From Fidelibacterota bacterium (GTDB lineage: Bacteria; Fidelibacterota; UBA2242; JAFGTP01), in NCBI GenBank assembly GCA_021735285.1, contig JAIPHI010000022.1:1-20718 (forward strand): 20,718 bases of DNA. Direction: 5' to 3'. The notes under the pieces are model-generated. The model was not told the DNA's origin and made no database searches. It saw nothing but the letters and a program-made list of their open reading frames with translations. Below are positions 13,614 to 20,718 of the stretch, piece after piece; position 1 is the first letter of the stretch, and each line of letters starts with the position of its first letter. Both the position numbers and the translations under genes were made by a program.

Positions 13614-15996
13614 TGACTTGTTTTTTTAAATTTTTAAAAATTAAATTTATCTGTTGATCAATTTCGTTATCTTTAAGGGTTCTATCCGGATTCTGAAAAA
13701 TCAGATTAAAAGTAAGACTCTTTTTACCTTCTTCAATATTTTTACCCTGATAAAGATCATAAAATTGGACTTCCTGTAAATTATCCCCGCCATTATTTTC
13801 AATTATCTCAATGATAGAGCCTACTAACTTATCGGTATCAACGAGAATCGAAATATCTCTTTCTATAGCAGGATAATTGGATACAGGAGTATAATTTGTT
13901 TCGGAATCAAAATATTTATAAAGAATCTCCAATGAACCTTCAAAGACAAATAGTGACTGTTCCTCTATATTATATTTGTCATCAAGAAGTTCCTCCTTTA
14001 CCTGACATAAAAAGCCAAGGAGATCATCTTCTAAAATTACTTCGATTATATTGGCATATTTATCAGTGTCAAGATTGCTTTTTGCATATTCCGGTTCAAT
14101 CTCTGTAAAATAATTTACAAGAGAGCTAGCATCACCTTTTAAGTCATAAATGTCAGCAGTTCTCCGGTTATTATATTTCCATGATACAGGCTCTAAATTG
14201 CCGGATAATAGCATTGAGAAATACTGATATTCGTCTGCTTTATTATCTTTTTCAAAATTAAGGTCATTGACATAACCAATTTCGAAAAACCTGAGATTTT
14301 TATTATTCCTGTTAATATTATTGGCCGCTGTATCTATCAATCCGGCTAAAAGGTTGGTCCGCATATAAGCCAGTTCTCTGCTGAGCGGATTTTTGATTTT
14401 AATGGGTTCCAGATCAAAAAGATTGTACTCAGTTTCTTCAATGCTAAATAATGAGTTATTAAATACTTCCTGATACCCATAAGCTGCCAATTTATTCCTT
14501 ACTTTTTGATTGAAATCATACCTTTGATTTCTTAAATAATCGGGCTGAATGGAAATTTTAGGCGCTGACTTGACCTTTTCCATGCCATATATTCTAATAA
14601 CTTCTTCGATATAATCTATTTCTCTTTCCAGGTCCGGACGCCAGGAAGGTGATTTAAGAGTAATGGATTCTTTGGATTGATCAAGAATTTTACAGCCCAA
14701 CTTTTTAAATTTTTTGGTAACCCACTCGGGATCAAACTTTTCGCCAATAATTTTGTTAATCCGTTCAAAACGAACTTTTACTTCAGGTGCTACTATCATT
14801 TTAGGATAATTATCTATCAGATTCTGACAAACTTTCCCACCGGCAATCTCAAGAATCAGCTCAGTGACTCTATTCAATGCGTATATTACATTTTCCGGAT
14901 CAATACCTCTCTCAAAGCGATAAGAAGCATCAGTCTGGAGTCCTAAATATTTAGATCCATACCTAATGCTTGCCGGATTGAAATAGGCACTCTCCAGTAG
15001 AATGTTGGTTGTCGAGTCTGTGATCTCAGAATTTTCCAGGCCCATGATACCAGCAATTGCCACAGGTTCCTCAGCATCACAAATCAGTAATATATTATCG
15101 TCCATCTCTCTTTTTTGCCCATCAAGAGTAACAACTTCTTCACCGTCTTCGCTCATTCTTACATTAATTTCCTGACCTTTCAAGCGATCGTAATCAAAAG
15201 TATGTAAAGGTTGACCGGTTTCCATCAAGACGAAATTAGCTGCATCTACGATATTATTGATAGGCCGCAATCCAATGCTTTTTAATCGGTCTTGTAACCA
15301 CTGTGGAGATTCTTTGATTTTAACATTATGAATTATGCGAGCAGCATACCTGGGGCAGCCATCCGGATTATGGATATTAATTGTGGTATAGTTATTAATA
15401 TCCGGACCTGTCTCTTGGAATGATACTTCAGGAAGGTTTAATTCACTTTCTGTCAATAAGGTTATATCACGAGCCACACCAATATGAGAAGTACAATCAG
15501 GGCGATTGGGAGTTAGATCAATATCATAACTTGTACCGAATCTATCTTCATAATATTGGACGAAATCTATCCCAACTTCAGCGTCCTTCGGAAGGATTAT
15601 TATACCGGAGTGGTCGTCAGATATTCCTAACTCATCTTCGGCAGGGATCATTCCTTCCGACTTTAATCCTCTTAATTTGACTTCTGATATTTTCCCTTCG
15701 GGCAATTCGCAACCCGGCAGGGCCAGAGGAACTTTTATATTATCCTGGACATTGGGTGCGCCACAGATAATCTGACGATCCTGATTACCATCAAACACCT
15801 GACAGACTTTTAAGCGGTCGGCATCAGGATGGTCTTCAACACCTTTAACCAGACCAATAACTATTTTGTTTAATTTTTTAACAGGATTAGCTATCTGATC
15901 GGCTTCCAATCCCAGATAAGTAAGGCGCTCACCTAATTCATCGGGAGTGTATTGAAAGTCTGTGTAATCTTTTAACCATTTACTGTTTATAATCAT
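13597..15996 (-). CDS. pheT: Phenylalanyl-tRNA synthetase beta subunit
   Basis: This 799-residue beta chain pairs with PheS to form the heterotetrameric enzyme that charges tRNA-Phe and edits misacylated Tyr. It has an N-terminal tRNA-binding OB domain (IVIGLVKGVEDHPDADRLKV), a B3/B4 editing region (NIVDAANFVLMETGQPLHTF), B5 (SPSWRPDLEREIDYIEEV), a catalytic-like core and a C-terminal FDX anticodon-binding domain (NYPAIERDISILVD to the end). Length is normal. ATG 15996 overlaps the pheS stop (ATGA), a classic coupled arrangement that helps stoichiometric expression. Confidence 0.98.
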   Translation of the reverse strand: MIINSKWLKDYTDFQYTPDELGERLTYLGLEADQIANPVKKLNKIVIGLVKGVEDHPDADRLKVCQVFDGNQDRQIICGAPNVQDNIKVPLALPGCELPEGKISEVKLRGLKSEGMIPAEDELGISDDHSGIIILPKDAEVGIDFVQYYEDRFGTSYDIDLTPNRPDCTSHIGVARDITLLTESELNLPEVSFQETGPDINNYTTINIHNPDGCPRYAARIIHNVKIKESPQWLQDRLKSIGLRPINNIVDAANFVLMETGQPLHTFDYDRLKGQEINVRMSEDGEEVVTLDGQKREMDDNILLICDAEEPVAIAGIMGLENSEITDSTTNILLESAYFNPASIRYGSKYLGLQTDASYRFERGIDPENVIYALNRVTELILEIAGGKVCQNLIDNYPKMIVAPEVKVRFERINKIIGEKFDPEWVTKKFKKLGCKILDQSKESITLKSPSWRPDLEREIDYIEEVIRIYGMEKVKSAPKISIQPDYLRNQRYDFNQKVRNKLAAYGYQEVFNNSLFSIEETEYNLFDLEPIKIKNPLSRELAYMRTNLLAGLIDTAANNINRNNKNLRFFEIGYVNDLNFEKDNKADEYQYFSMLLSGNLEPVSWKYNNRRTADIYDLKGDASSLVNYFTEIEPEYAKSNLDTDKYANIIEVILEDDLLGFLCQVKEELLDDKYNIEEQSLFVFEGSLEILYKYFDSETNYTPVSNYPAIERDISILVDTDKLVGSIIEIIENNGGDNLQEVQFYDLYQGKNIEEGKKSLTFNLIFQNPDRTLKDNEIDQQINLIFKNLKKQVNAKLR

Positions 15997-17024
15997 AATT
16001 GTTTAAATTGTTTTAAGAATCTTTTGTCACTTCCATAGAGAAGACGGATGTCATCAATACCATATTTGAGCATAGCGATTCTTTCGATTCCCATACCAAA
16101 GGCGTAACCAGTATATTTCTCAGGATCAATATCAGAGGCAGAAAGAACGTTCGGATCGACCATACCACAACCCAATATTTCCAGCCAGCCACTGCCTTTA
16201 CAAAGGCTGCATTGTTCTCCATTGCCCCCGCATTTGAAACAGCTAATATCAACTTCCGCACTAGGCTCTGTAAAAGGGAAAAAACTGGGGCGAAAACGTA
16301 AATCTATCTCTTCTCCAAAGTATTTTTTTACAAAAAGATATAAGGTCGTTTTTAATTCACTAAATGTAACATCCTTATCAATATAAAGTCCTTCAATCTG
16401 ATGAAATGTACAGTAATGACTGGCATCAATGGCTTCATTTCGAAAAGTCCTGCCCGGAGCTAAGATACGAATAGGGGGTTTTTGTTTTTCCATAGTTCTA
16501 ACCTGGATAGGGGATGTGTGGGTGCGCAGGACTACATCATCTTCTACAAAAAAAGTGTCTTGAGTATCTCTGGCAGGATGATTTTCAGGAAAATTTAAAG
16601 CCTGAAAATTATAATAATCAGTTTCTACTTCAGGCCCTAGCTCAGTTGAAAAACCAATATCCTTAAAAATATTTAAGATGTCATCCATTGTTTTTGAAAG
16701 AGGGTGAATAGAACCTTCAACCGGACGGGTACCCGGAAGTGTATAATCAAAAAATTCCTGCTTCTTTTGTTTCTCGTTTAATTTCTGTTCTAATGATTCA
16801 ACAGCCTGAGTGACTTCCTGCTTAAAGGAATTCATCAGTTTTCCGAATTCCTTTTTACGATCATTAGGGACTTTACCGAATTGATTAAAGTAGTGCTTTA
16901 TAATACCTTTTTTTCCAAGGTATTTGATGCGAAAATCCTCTATCGCCTTCTCATCAATAGGAAGCTCGGATAATTCCTCCTGGAATTTCTGTTTTGAATC
17001 TTTAACCTCATCGAAAATGTCCAT
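15993..17024 (-). CDS. pheS: Phenylalanyl-tRNA synthetase alpha subunit
   Basis: This 343-residue class II catalytic subunit activates Phe and transfers it to tRNA-Phe. Residues 1-95 form the N-terminal coiled coil that grips the tRNA. Motif 2 is GRTFRNEAIDASHYCTFHQI (191-210), followed by FRPSFFPFTEPSAEVD (244-259) and motif 3 GYAFGMGIERIAMLKYGIDD (306-325). A four-cysteine cluster (262, 265, 272, 275; C-x2-C-x6-C-x2-C) sits in the loop before GWLEILGCGM, as in many bacterial PheS proteins, and may bind zinc. ATG 17024 is five bases after the rplT stop with a weak ribosome site. Confidence 0.98.
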   Translation of the reverse strand: MDIFDEVKDSKQKFQEELSELPIDEKAIEDFRIKYLGKKGIIKHYFNQFGKVPNDRKKEFGKLMNSFKQEVTQAVESLEQKLNEKQKKQEFFDYTLPGTRPVEGSIHPLSKTMDDILNIFKDIGFSTELGPEVETDYYNFQALNFPENHPARDTQDTFFVEDDVVLRTHTSPIQVRTMEKQKPPIRILAPGRTFRNEAIDASHYCTFHQIEGLYIDKDVTFSELKTTLYLFVKKYFGEEIDLRFRPSFFPFTEPSAEVDISCFKCGGNGEQCSLCKGSGWLEILGCGMVDPNVLSASDIDPEKYTGYAFGMGIERIAMLKYGIDDIRLLYGSDKRFLKQFKQL

Positions 17025-17029
17025 ATCAA

Positions 17030-17377
17030 TCAGGCCTTTACTCTCTCAACAATTGTTTTAAAGCCTTCCGGATCATTAATCGCTAATTCGGCCAGTACTT
17101 TTCTATTTAATTTGATATTATTTTCTTTTAAAGCATGGATAAATCTGCTGTACCGCATTCCATTTTGGCGAGCAGCAGCGTTAATTCTTGTGATCCAGAG
17201 ACGGCGAAATTCACGTTTTTTGCGTTTTCTATCCCGATAGGCATATTGTAAAGCTTTTTCTACAGCGTCTTTTGCTACTTTAAATCTTCTGCTTCGGGCG
17301 CCTCTATATCCCTTTGCCTGTTTTAATATTTTTCTACGTCTTCGATGACGTGGTACAGAACTATTTGCTCTTGGCAT
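17030..17377 (-). CDS. rplT: 50S ribosomal protein L20
   Basis: This 115-residue basic protein is needed early in large-subunit assembly. The sequence is typical throughout: VPRHRRRRKILKQAKGYRGA near the N-terminus, then LWITRINAAARQNGMRYSRF. ATG 17377 follows AGGAGAGAG at ideal spacing and is 15 bases from rpmI. In other bacteria L20 represses the infC-rpmI-rplT operon by binding its mRNA. Whether such a site exists here cannot be judged by eye. Confidence 0.98.
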   Translation of the reverse strand: MPRANSSVPRHRRRRKILKQAKGYRGARSRRFKVAKDAVEKALQYAYRDRKRKKREFRRLWITRINAAARQNGMRYSRFIHALKENNIKLNRKVLAELAINDPEGFKTIVERVKA

Positions 17378-17392
17378 TTACTCTCTCCTGTA

Positions 17393-17581
17393 TTATAACA
17401 TTTCTTTGATTCGTTTCTCATCCGCTTTTGATACGTATGCGGGCTTTCTGAGTTTTCTTTTTCTTTTTGGGGATTTCTTAGTGAGGATATGAGCCTGATA
17501 AGCTTTTTTCCTTTTCAATTTCCCCTTCTTTGTCTTCTTAAAGCGTTTCGCGACTGATTTTCTGGTTTTTATTTTAGGCAT
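17393..17581 (-). CDS. rpmI: 50S ribosomal protein L35
   Basis: This 62-residue, very basic protein begins MPKIKTRKSVAKRFKKT, the standard L35 N-terminus, and carries the KKSPKRKRKLRKPAYV core. Length is within the normal 62-66. AGGAG lies before ATG 17581, overlapping the infC stop region; the gap to infC is 10 bases. Placement between infC and rplT is the conserved order. Confidence 0.97.
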   Translation of the reverse strand: MPKIKTRKSVAKRFKKTKKGKLKRKKAYQAHILTKKSPKRKRKLRKPAYVSKADEKRIKEML

Positions 17582-17591
17582 ATATTATCTC

Positions 17592-18116
17592 CTAATTTTT
17601 AGGTTTAATAGTGGTCTGAATTAAGCTTCCCATTTTTTTCGGTGGCTTATCGACTTCACCTTCTTCTTCAAGACGGCTGATCAGATCCTGGATTAATTCA
17701 AAGCCAATTTCAGCATGTATATTCTCACGACCTTTAAACATCAGTGAGAGTTTTACTTTATTATTGTCTTCCAGAAAGCTTTTAGCTTTTCTAATTTTGG
17801 TCTTGATATCATGTTCTTCAATACGGGTACTAAATCTTAATTCTTTGACCTTAACTTTTTGTTGATTCTGTTTCTTCTTTTTCTCTTTCTGTTGTTGCTT
17901 ATATTTATATTTACCAAAGTCCATTATTTTACAGACAGGTGGTTTGGCATTGGGAGCCACTTCTACCAGATCAAGGCCGACTTTATCAGCTCTATCAAAA
18001 GCTGTTTGTCTATCCACAATACCAATTTGATCACCATTATTGTCAATTAACCTAACTTCTTTGGCTTTTATCCCAAAATTTACCCGGGTATCACCGGTAT
18101 TTCTTCGTTTTCTAAT
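17592..18116 (-). CDS. infC: Translation initiation factor IF-3 with AUU start codon
   Basis: This is a 174-residue IF3, which binds the 30S subunit, prevents 50S joining and rejects non-canonical start codons and wrong initiator tRNA. The first canonical in-frame start (GTG 18017) would remove part of the N-terminal domain, including the conserved VRLIDNNGDQIGIVDRQTA segment. Reading further upstream restores a complete domain (RRNTGDTRVNFGIKAKEVRL) back to ATT at 18116-18114, which sits eight bases after AGGAG. The usual family length is 170-180, so ATT is the best start. An AUU start in infC is known in E. coli as the basis of IF3 autoregulation. The rest shows LDLVEVAPNAKPPVCKIMDF (linker side) and the C-terminal domain with FSTRIEEHD and KVKLSLMFKGRE. 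The start overlaps the thrS stop by five bases. Confidence 0.95.
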   Translation of the reverse strand: MRKRRNTGDTRVNFGIKAKEVRLIDNNGDQIGIVDRQTAFDRADKVGLDLVEVAPNAKPPVCKIMDFGKYKYKQQQKEKKKKQNQQKVKVKELRFSTRIEEHDIKTKIRKAKSFLEDNNKVKLSLMFKGRENIHAEIGFELIQDLISRLEEEGEVDKPPKKMGSLIQTTIKPKN

Positions 18117-20058
18117 TTTTTGTACTCCTATTTTTATTAGCGATTTCCTCTAAAATTGTGTCTATTATTTCGGAACGTTTAAAAGTTCCAATATCACCTT
18201 TCATATGTTTTCTAACCGAGACTGTTTCATTCTCTATTTCCCGATCACCTATGATGAACATATAGGGAATTTTGTCCGTTTCAGCCTTTCGTATTTTGGC
18301 ACTAACCGGTTCACTGGTTGTATTCAATTCCGAACGGATGCCATGTTTTTGAAGTTCTTTATGAACTTTTTGGGCTTCCTCGATCTGAGTGTCTGAAATT
18401 GGTAATACAGCCACCTGTACTGGTGCTAACCAGACTGGAAAGTTGCCCTTCGTATGTTCGATCAAGACCCCTAAAAACCGTTCAAGGGATCCTAAAATAG
18501 CACGATGAATCATATAAGGTTGTTTACGCTCTCCATCAGAATCGACATATTCCATATTAAATCTTTCTGCGAGATTAAAATCGAATTGAATAGTCGTGCA
18601 TTGCCAGTCTCTATTTAGCGAATCTCTGATCTTCATATCTATCTTAGGTCCGTAAAATGTAGCTTCACCTTCATCTATTTGGTATTCTATTTTGAGATCA
18701 TCGAGAGAACTTTTTAAAGCATTAGTGGCTTCTTCCCACATTTCCTTCGACCCAACATATTTATCTTCAGAACGGGTTGAAATATATACATCAATATCAG
18801 AAAATCCAAAGGAGTCAAGAAAGTCAAAAGTAAATTCCAGTAATTTTTGAATTTCATGATCGAGCTGTTCCGGCATACAGATGATATGGGCATCATCCTG
18901 AGTGAAACCTCTGACCCGCATTAAACCATGTAATACGCCAGATTTTTCATAGCGATAAACCGTTCCCAGCTCAGCATATTTAATTGGTAGATCACGATAA
19001 CTTCTGATATCCGAATTATATATTTTAATGTGAAAAGGACAGTTCATTGGCTTGATGTAATATGCGTCATCTTCGATTTTCATGGGATTAAACATCCCTT
19101 CACTGTAAAAATCAAGATGACCACTGGTCTTCCATAGATTGGATTGCCCTATATGTGGAGATTGTACCAGCTCGTAATCTTCATCTATATGGGCTTTGAT
19201 CCAGTAATCTTTAATTTGCTGGAGGATACGCGCACCCTTGGGATGCCAGAGTATTAATCCCGGACCTACTTCTTGATCAATATGAAAGAGGTCTAATTCT
19301 TTTCCAATTTTACGGTGGTCTCTTTTTTTTGCTTCTTCCAGGAAATTGAGATATTTGTTTAATTCTTTCTTACTCGGGAAAGCAGTACCATAGATCCGAC
19401 TTAACATTTTATTACTGGAATCACCTCTCCAGTAGGCTCCTGCTGTATTTAATAGTTTAAAAGCTTTTATCTTGCCTGTTGAAGGCACATGAGGTCCCCG
19501 GCAGAGATCAATAAAATCACCCTGTTGATAAAGGGAAAGTTTCTCGTCTTGATCAAGGTCCTGAATAATTTCGACTTTATAATCTTCATTTTTTTCTTTA
19601 AATAGTTGAATAGCTTCGTCCCGGGAAATCTCTTTACGTTCGAATTCAAGGTCTTCTTCAATGATTTCTTCCATGCGGGCTTCAATCTTTTCCAGGTCAT
19701 CTTCGGTAAAAGCTGGATCTTTATCAAAATCATAATAAAACTTATTCTCAACTGCAGGCCCAATTGTAACTTTGGCTTCGGGATAAAGGTCTTGTACAGC
19801 CTGAGCCATTACATGGGATGCACTATGGAGTAATATATCATGAGCTTCAGGCGCATCATCTTTGATAATTGTGACCTTGTCGCCATTATTTAATGTATAA
19901 CTAAGGTCCTTCAATTCGCCATTAACCCGACCAGCAAGGGAATGGTTGTACAATCCTTTACTGATTTTTAGTGCAAGGTCTCCTACAGTAGCTCCTTTTT
20001 CCATCTCCATTTTTGAGTTATCTGGCAGATAAATTTCTATCCGATCATTAGAATCCAA
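18112..20058 (-). CDS. thrS: Threonyl-tRNA synthetase
   Basis: This 648-residue class II synthetase charges tRNA-Thr. Domains in order are TGS (about 6-66), the editing domain with HSASH (78-82) and CRGPH (186-190), the catalytic core with MNCPFH (338-343), motif 2 around RYEKSGVLHGLMRVRGFTQD (369-388), and motif 3 MIHRAILGSLERFLGVLIEH (516-535), then the anticodon-binding domain (about 545-640). The predicted zinc ligands are Cys340, His391 and His518. The start is TTG 20058, chosen because GAGG lies six bases upstream and the TGS domain begins directly after it. It is 85 bases downstream of tRNA-Val on the same strand. There is no room for a full T-box leader. Confidence 0.97.
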   Translation of the reverse strand: MDSNDRIEIYLPDNSKMEMEKGATVGDLALKISKGLYNHSLAGRVNGELKDLSYTLNNGDKVTIIKDDAPEAHDILLHSASHVMAQAVQDLYPEAKVTIGPAVENKFYYDFDKDPAFTEDDLEKIEARMEEIIEEDLEFERKEISRDEAIQLFKEKNEDYKVEIIQDLDQDEKLSLYQQGDFIDLCRGPHVPSTGKIKAFKLLNTAGAYWRGDSSNKMLSRIYGTAFPSKKELNKYLNFLEEAKKRDHRKIGKELDLFHIDQEVGPGLILWHPKGARILQQIKDYWIKAHIDEDYELVQSPHIGQSNLWKTSGHLDFYSEGMFNPMKIEDDAYYIKPMNCPFHIKIYNSDIRSYRDLPIKYAELGTVYRYEKSGVLHGLMRVRGFTQDDAHIICMPEQLDHEIQKLLEFTFDFLDSFGFSDIDVYISTRSEDKYVGSKEMWEEATNALKSSLDDLKIEYQIDEGEATFYGPKIDMKIRDSLNRDWQCTTIQFDFNLAERFNMEYVDSDGERKQPYMIHRAILGSLERFLGVLIEHTKGNFPVWLAPVQVAVLPISDTQIEEAQKVHKELQKHGIRSELNTTSEPVSAKIRKAETDKIPYMFIIGDREIENETVSVRKHMKGDIGTFKRSEIIDTILEEIANKNRSTKN

Positions 20059-20108
20059 ATAAAACCTCGTATTTATTTATATTAATCTGTAATAAATTTT
20101 ATATATAT

Positions 20109-20138
20109 TCGGATAATTTAAATAAAAATTTTATCCGA
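20109..20138 (-). terminator. AT-rich hairpin between tRNA-Val and thrS
   Basis: TCGGATAA and TTATCCGA form an 8-bp stem around a 14-base AT loop, just after the tRNA 3' end on the minus strand. No T-run follows, so it may be a processing or weak attenuation structure rather than a true terminator. thrS could be transcribed through it from the tRNA promoter. Confidence 0.35.
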
Positions 20139-20143
20139 TTGAG

Positions 20144-20217
20144 TGGGCGGTACTGGATTCGAACCAGTGGCCTCTTGCATGTCAAGCAAACACTCTAACC
20201 AACTGAGCTAACCGCCC
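20144..20217 (-). tRNA. tRNA-Val (anticodon GAC)
   Basis: The 74-nt minus-strand sequence folds into a full cloverleaf. The acceptor stem is GGGCGGT/ACCGCCC, the D arm is GCTC...GAGT, the anticodon stem is TTTGC/GCAAG with loop TTGACAT (anticodon GAC), and the T arm is ACTGG-TTCGAAT-CCAGT, with discriminator A. No CCA is encoded (the next bases are CTC), so it must be added by nucleotidyltransferase. It reads GUC and GUU valine codons. It heads the thrS-infC cluster. Confidence 0.97.
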
Positions 20218-20558
20218 TCTCTCTTATCAATTAACGGTTCATAATTTAACAAGGATATCAATTTTGGCAAAGGAAAATCTTTAAATCTTAATGAAAGAAA
20301 ATAGGTGGGTTAAAGGTGCTATTTTTAGCTTTTGCATTAAACAGGAAATAAGGAACCAAGTTGTGATTTTTTATAATTTAAAATATAAGTTTAGTAGTGA
20401 TACACATACAGCTTAGGTGTTAAATTATTCTTAGTTGAAATTCCTCTTTTAGATGATTTCCCGTTATTCGGTTGTAATTCGTTGAATTCATTCCCAAATT
20501 ATGACCATAGAAATTTTGATAGTGCGCTTTTGTTAAACTTCTAGATTCGAGGTGAAAA
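20218..20558. other. Divergent intergenic region between tRNA-Val and hydF
   Basis: About 340 AT-rich bases lie between two divergent transcription units. The region should hold the tRNA promoter on the minus strand and the hydF promoter on the plus strand. Only the hydF-side candidate (20361-20389) is reasonably formed. No ORF, RNA gene or strong repeat is seen. Confidence 0.6.
20361..20389 (+). promoter_or_regulatory. Candidate promoter for hydF
   Basis: TTGTGA (20361-20366) and TATAAG (20384-20389) are separated by 17 bases. They would give a leader of about 160 bases before the hydF start. Both boxes are imperfect and the region is AT-rich, so chance occurrence is possible. Confidence 0.3.
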
Positions 20559-20718
20559 ATGTTGAAAGCACCTAGAGGGATTAGATTACATATCGGAATA
20601 TTTGGCAGGAGAAATGCTGGAAAATCATCCCTACTGAATTCTCTTACCCGGCAGAACACTTCTATTGTTTCCGATAAAGCGGGGACCACAACTGATCCGG
20701 TTGAGAAACCCATGGAAT
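20559..20718 (+). CDS. hydF: FeFe-hydrogenase maturation GTPase HydF, 5' part
   Basis: Only the first 53 residues are in the window. HydF is the GTP-hydrolysing scaffold on which the di-iron subcluster is built (with HydE and HydG) before insertion into FeFe hydrogenase. The N-terminus has the Ras-like P-loop GRRNAGKSS and the switch segment SDKAGTTTDPVEKPME, in which GTTTDPV followed by K-x-ME is characteristic of HydF rather than of Era or MnmE. ATG 20559 has GAGGTG (20549-20554) just upstream. Its presence suggests fermentative H2 metabolism. The stop lies outside the window. Confidence 0.92.
   Translation, partial: MLKAPRGIRLHIGIFGRRNAGKSSLLNSLTRQNTSIVSDKAGTTTDPVEKPME

Noticed and set aside
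20059..20143. T-box leader regulating thrS
   Set aside because: Only 85 bases separate the tRNA and thrS, and no T-box sequence or terminator/antiterminator pair is seen.
20420..20713. 97-codon minus-strand ORF overlapping the start of hydF
   Set aside because: It is antisense to a clearly identified hydF start with its own ribosome binding site, and its protein has no family features.
1..20718. CRISPR array or defence island
   Set aside because: No regularly spaced direct repeats and no cas, restriction, toxin or defence genes were seen.

Overview
The window reads as part of the chromosome of an anaerobic, fermentative bacterium with AT-rich DNA. The anaerobic inference rests on a hydF gene (FeFe-hydrogenase maturation) entering at the right edge, next to plant-polysaccharide (pectin) degradation genes at the left edge. 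The gene order tRNA-Val, thrS, infC, rpmI, rplT, pheS, pheT, small coiled-coil gene, zapA, rny, folD, together with a SusCD-free pectin cluster, suggests a lineage around the Fibrobacterota-Chlorobiota-Bacteroidota group. Several genes have clear AGGAG-type ribosome binding sites, which is unlike typical Bacteroidota. The phylum cannot be fixed from this sequence alone.

Layout. (1) Bases 1-4941, plus strand: three carbohydrate-active genes. They are the 3' part of a GH106-like alpha-L-rhamnosidase, a GH28 polygalacturonase lipoprotein, and a secreted protein with two tandem CE12/SGNH rhamnogalacturonan acetylesterase domains. Together they would debranch, cut and deacetylate rhamnogalacturonan. 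(2) 5121-6503, plus strand: an unrecognised secreted or membrane protein, followed by about 480 bases of non-coding DNA with two hairpins and repeat debris. (3) 6984-10519, plus strand: a tight four-gene run of a short CstA-type transporter, a 93-residue helical protein, a Get3/ArsA-like ATPase and a membrane-anchored protein of unknown function. (4) 20217 down to 10545, minus strand: a long translation, division and RNA-decay cluster from tRNA-Val(GAC) to folD, convergent with region 3. (5) From 20559, plus strand: the start of hydF, divergent from the tRNA.

The least expected observations are these. infC starts at an AUU codon overlapping the thrS stop, so IF3 is about 33 residues longer than a canonical-start ORF would suggest. 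A 24-nt, 23/24-matching inverted repeat brackets zapA, and one arm contains the zapA start codon. cstA has a strong Shine-Dalgarno but no canonical start codon ahead of its first membrane helix. The CE12 protein carries an active-site substitution in each of its two domains. The CstA / small protein / Get3-like / membrane-anchored quartet is the best candidate for an undescribed functional module.
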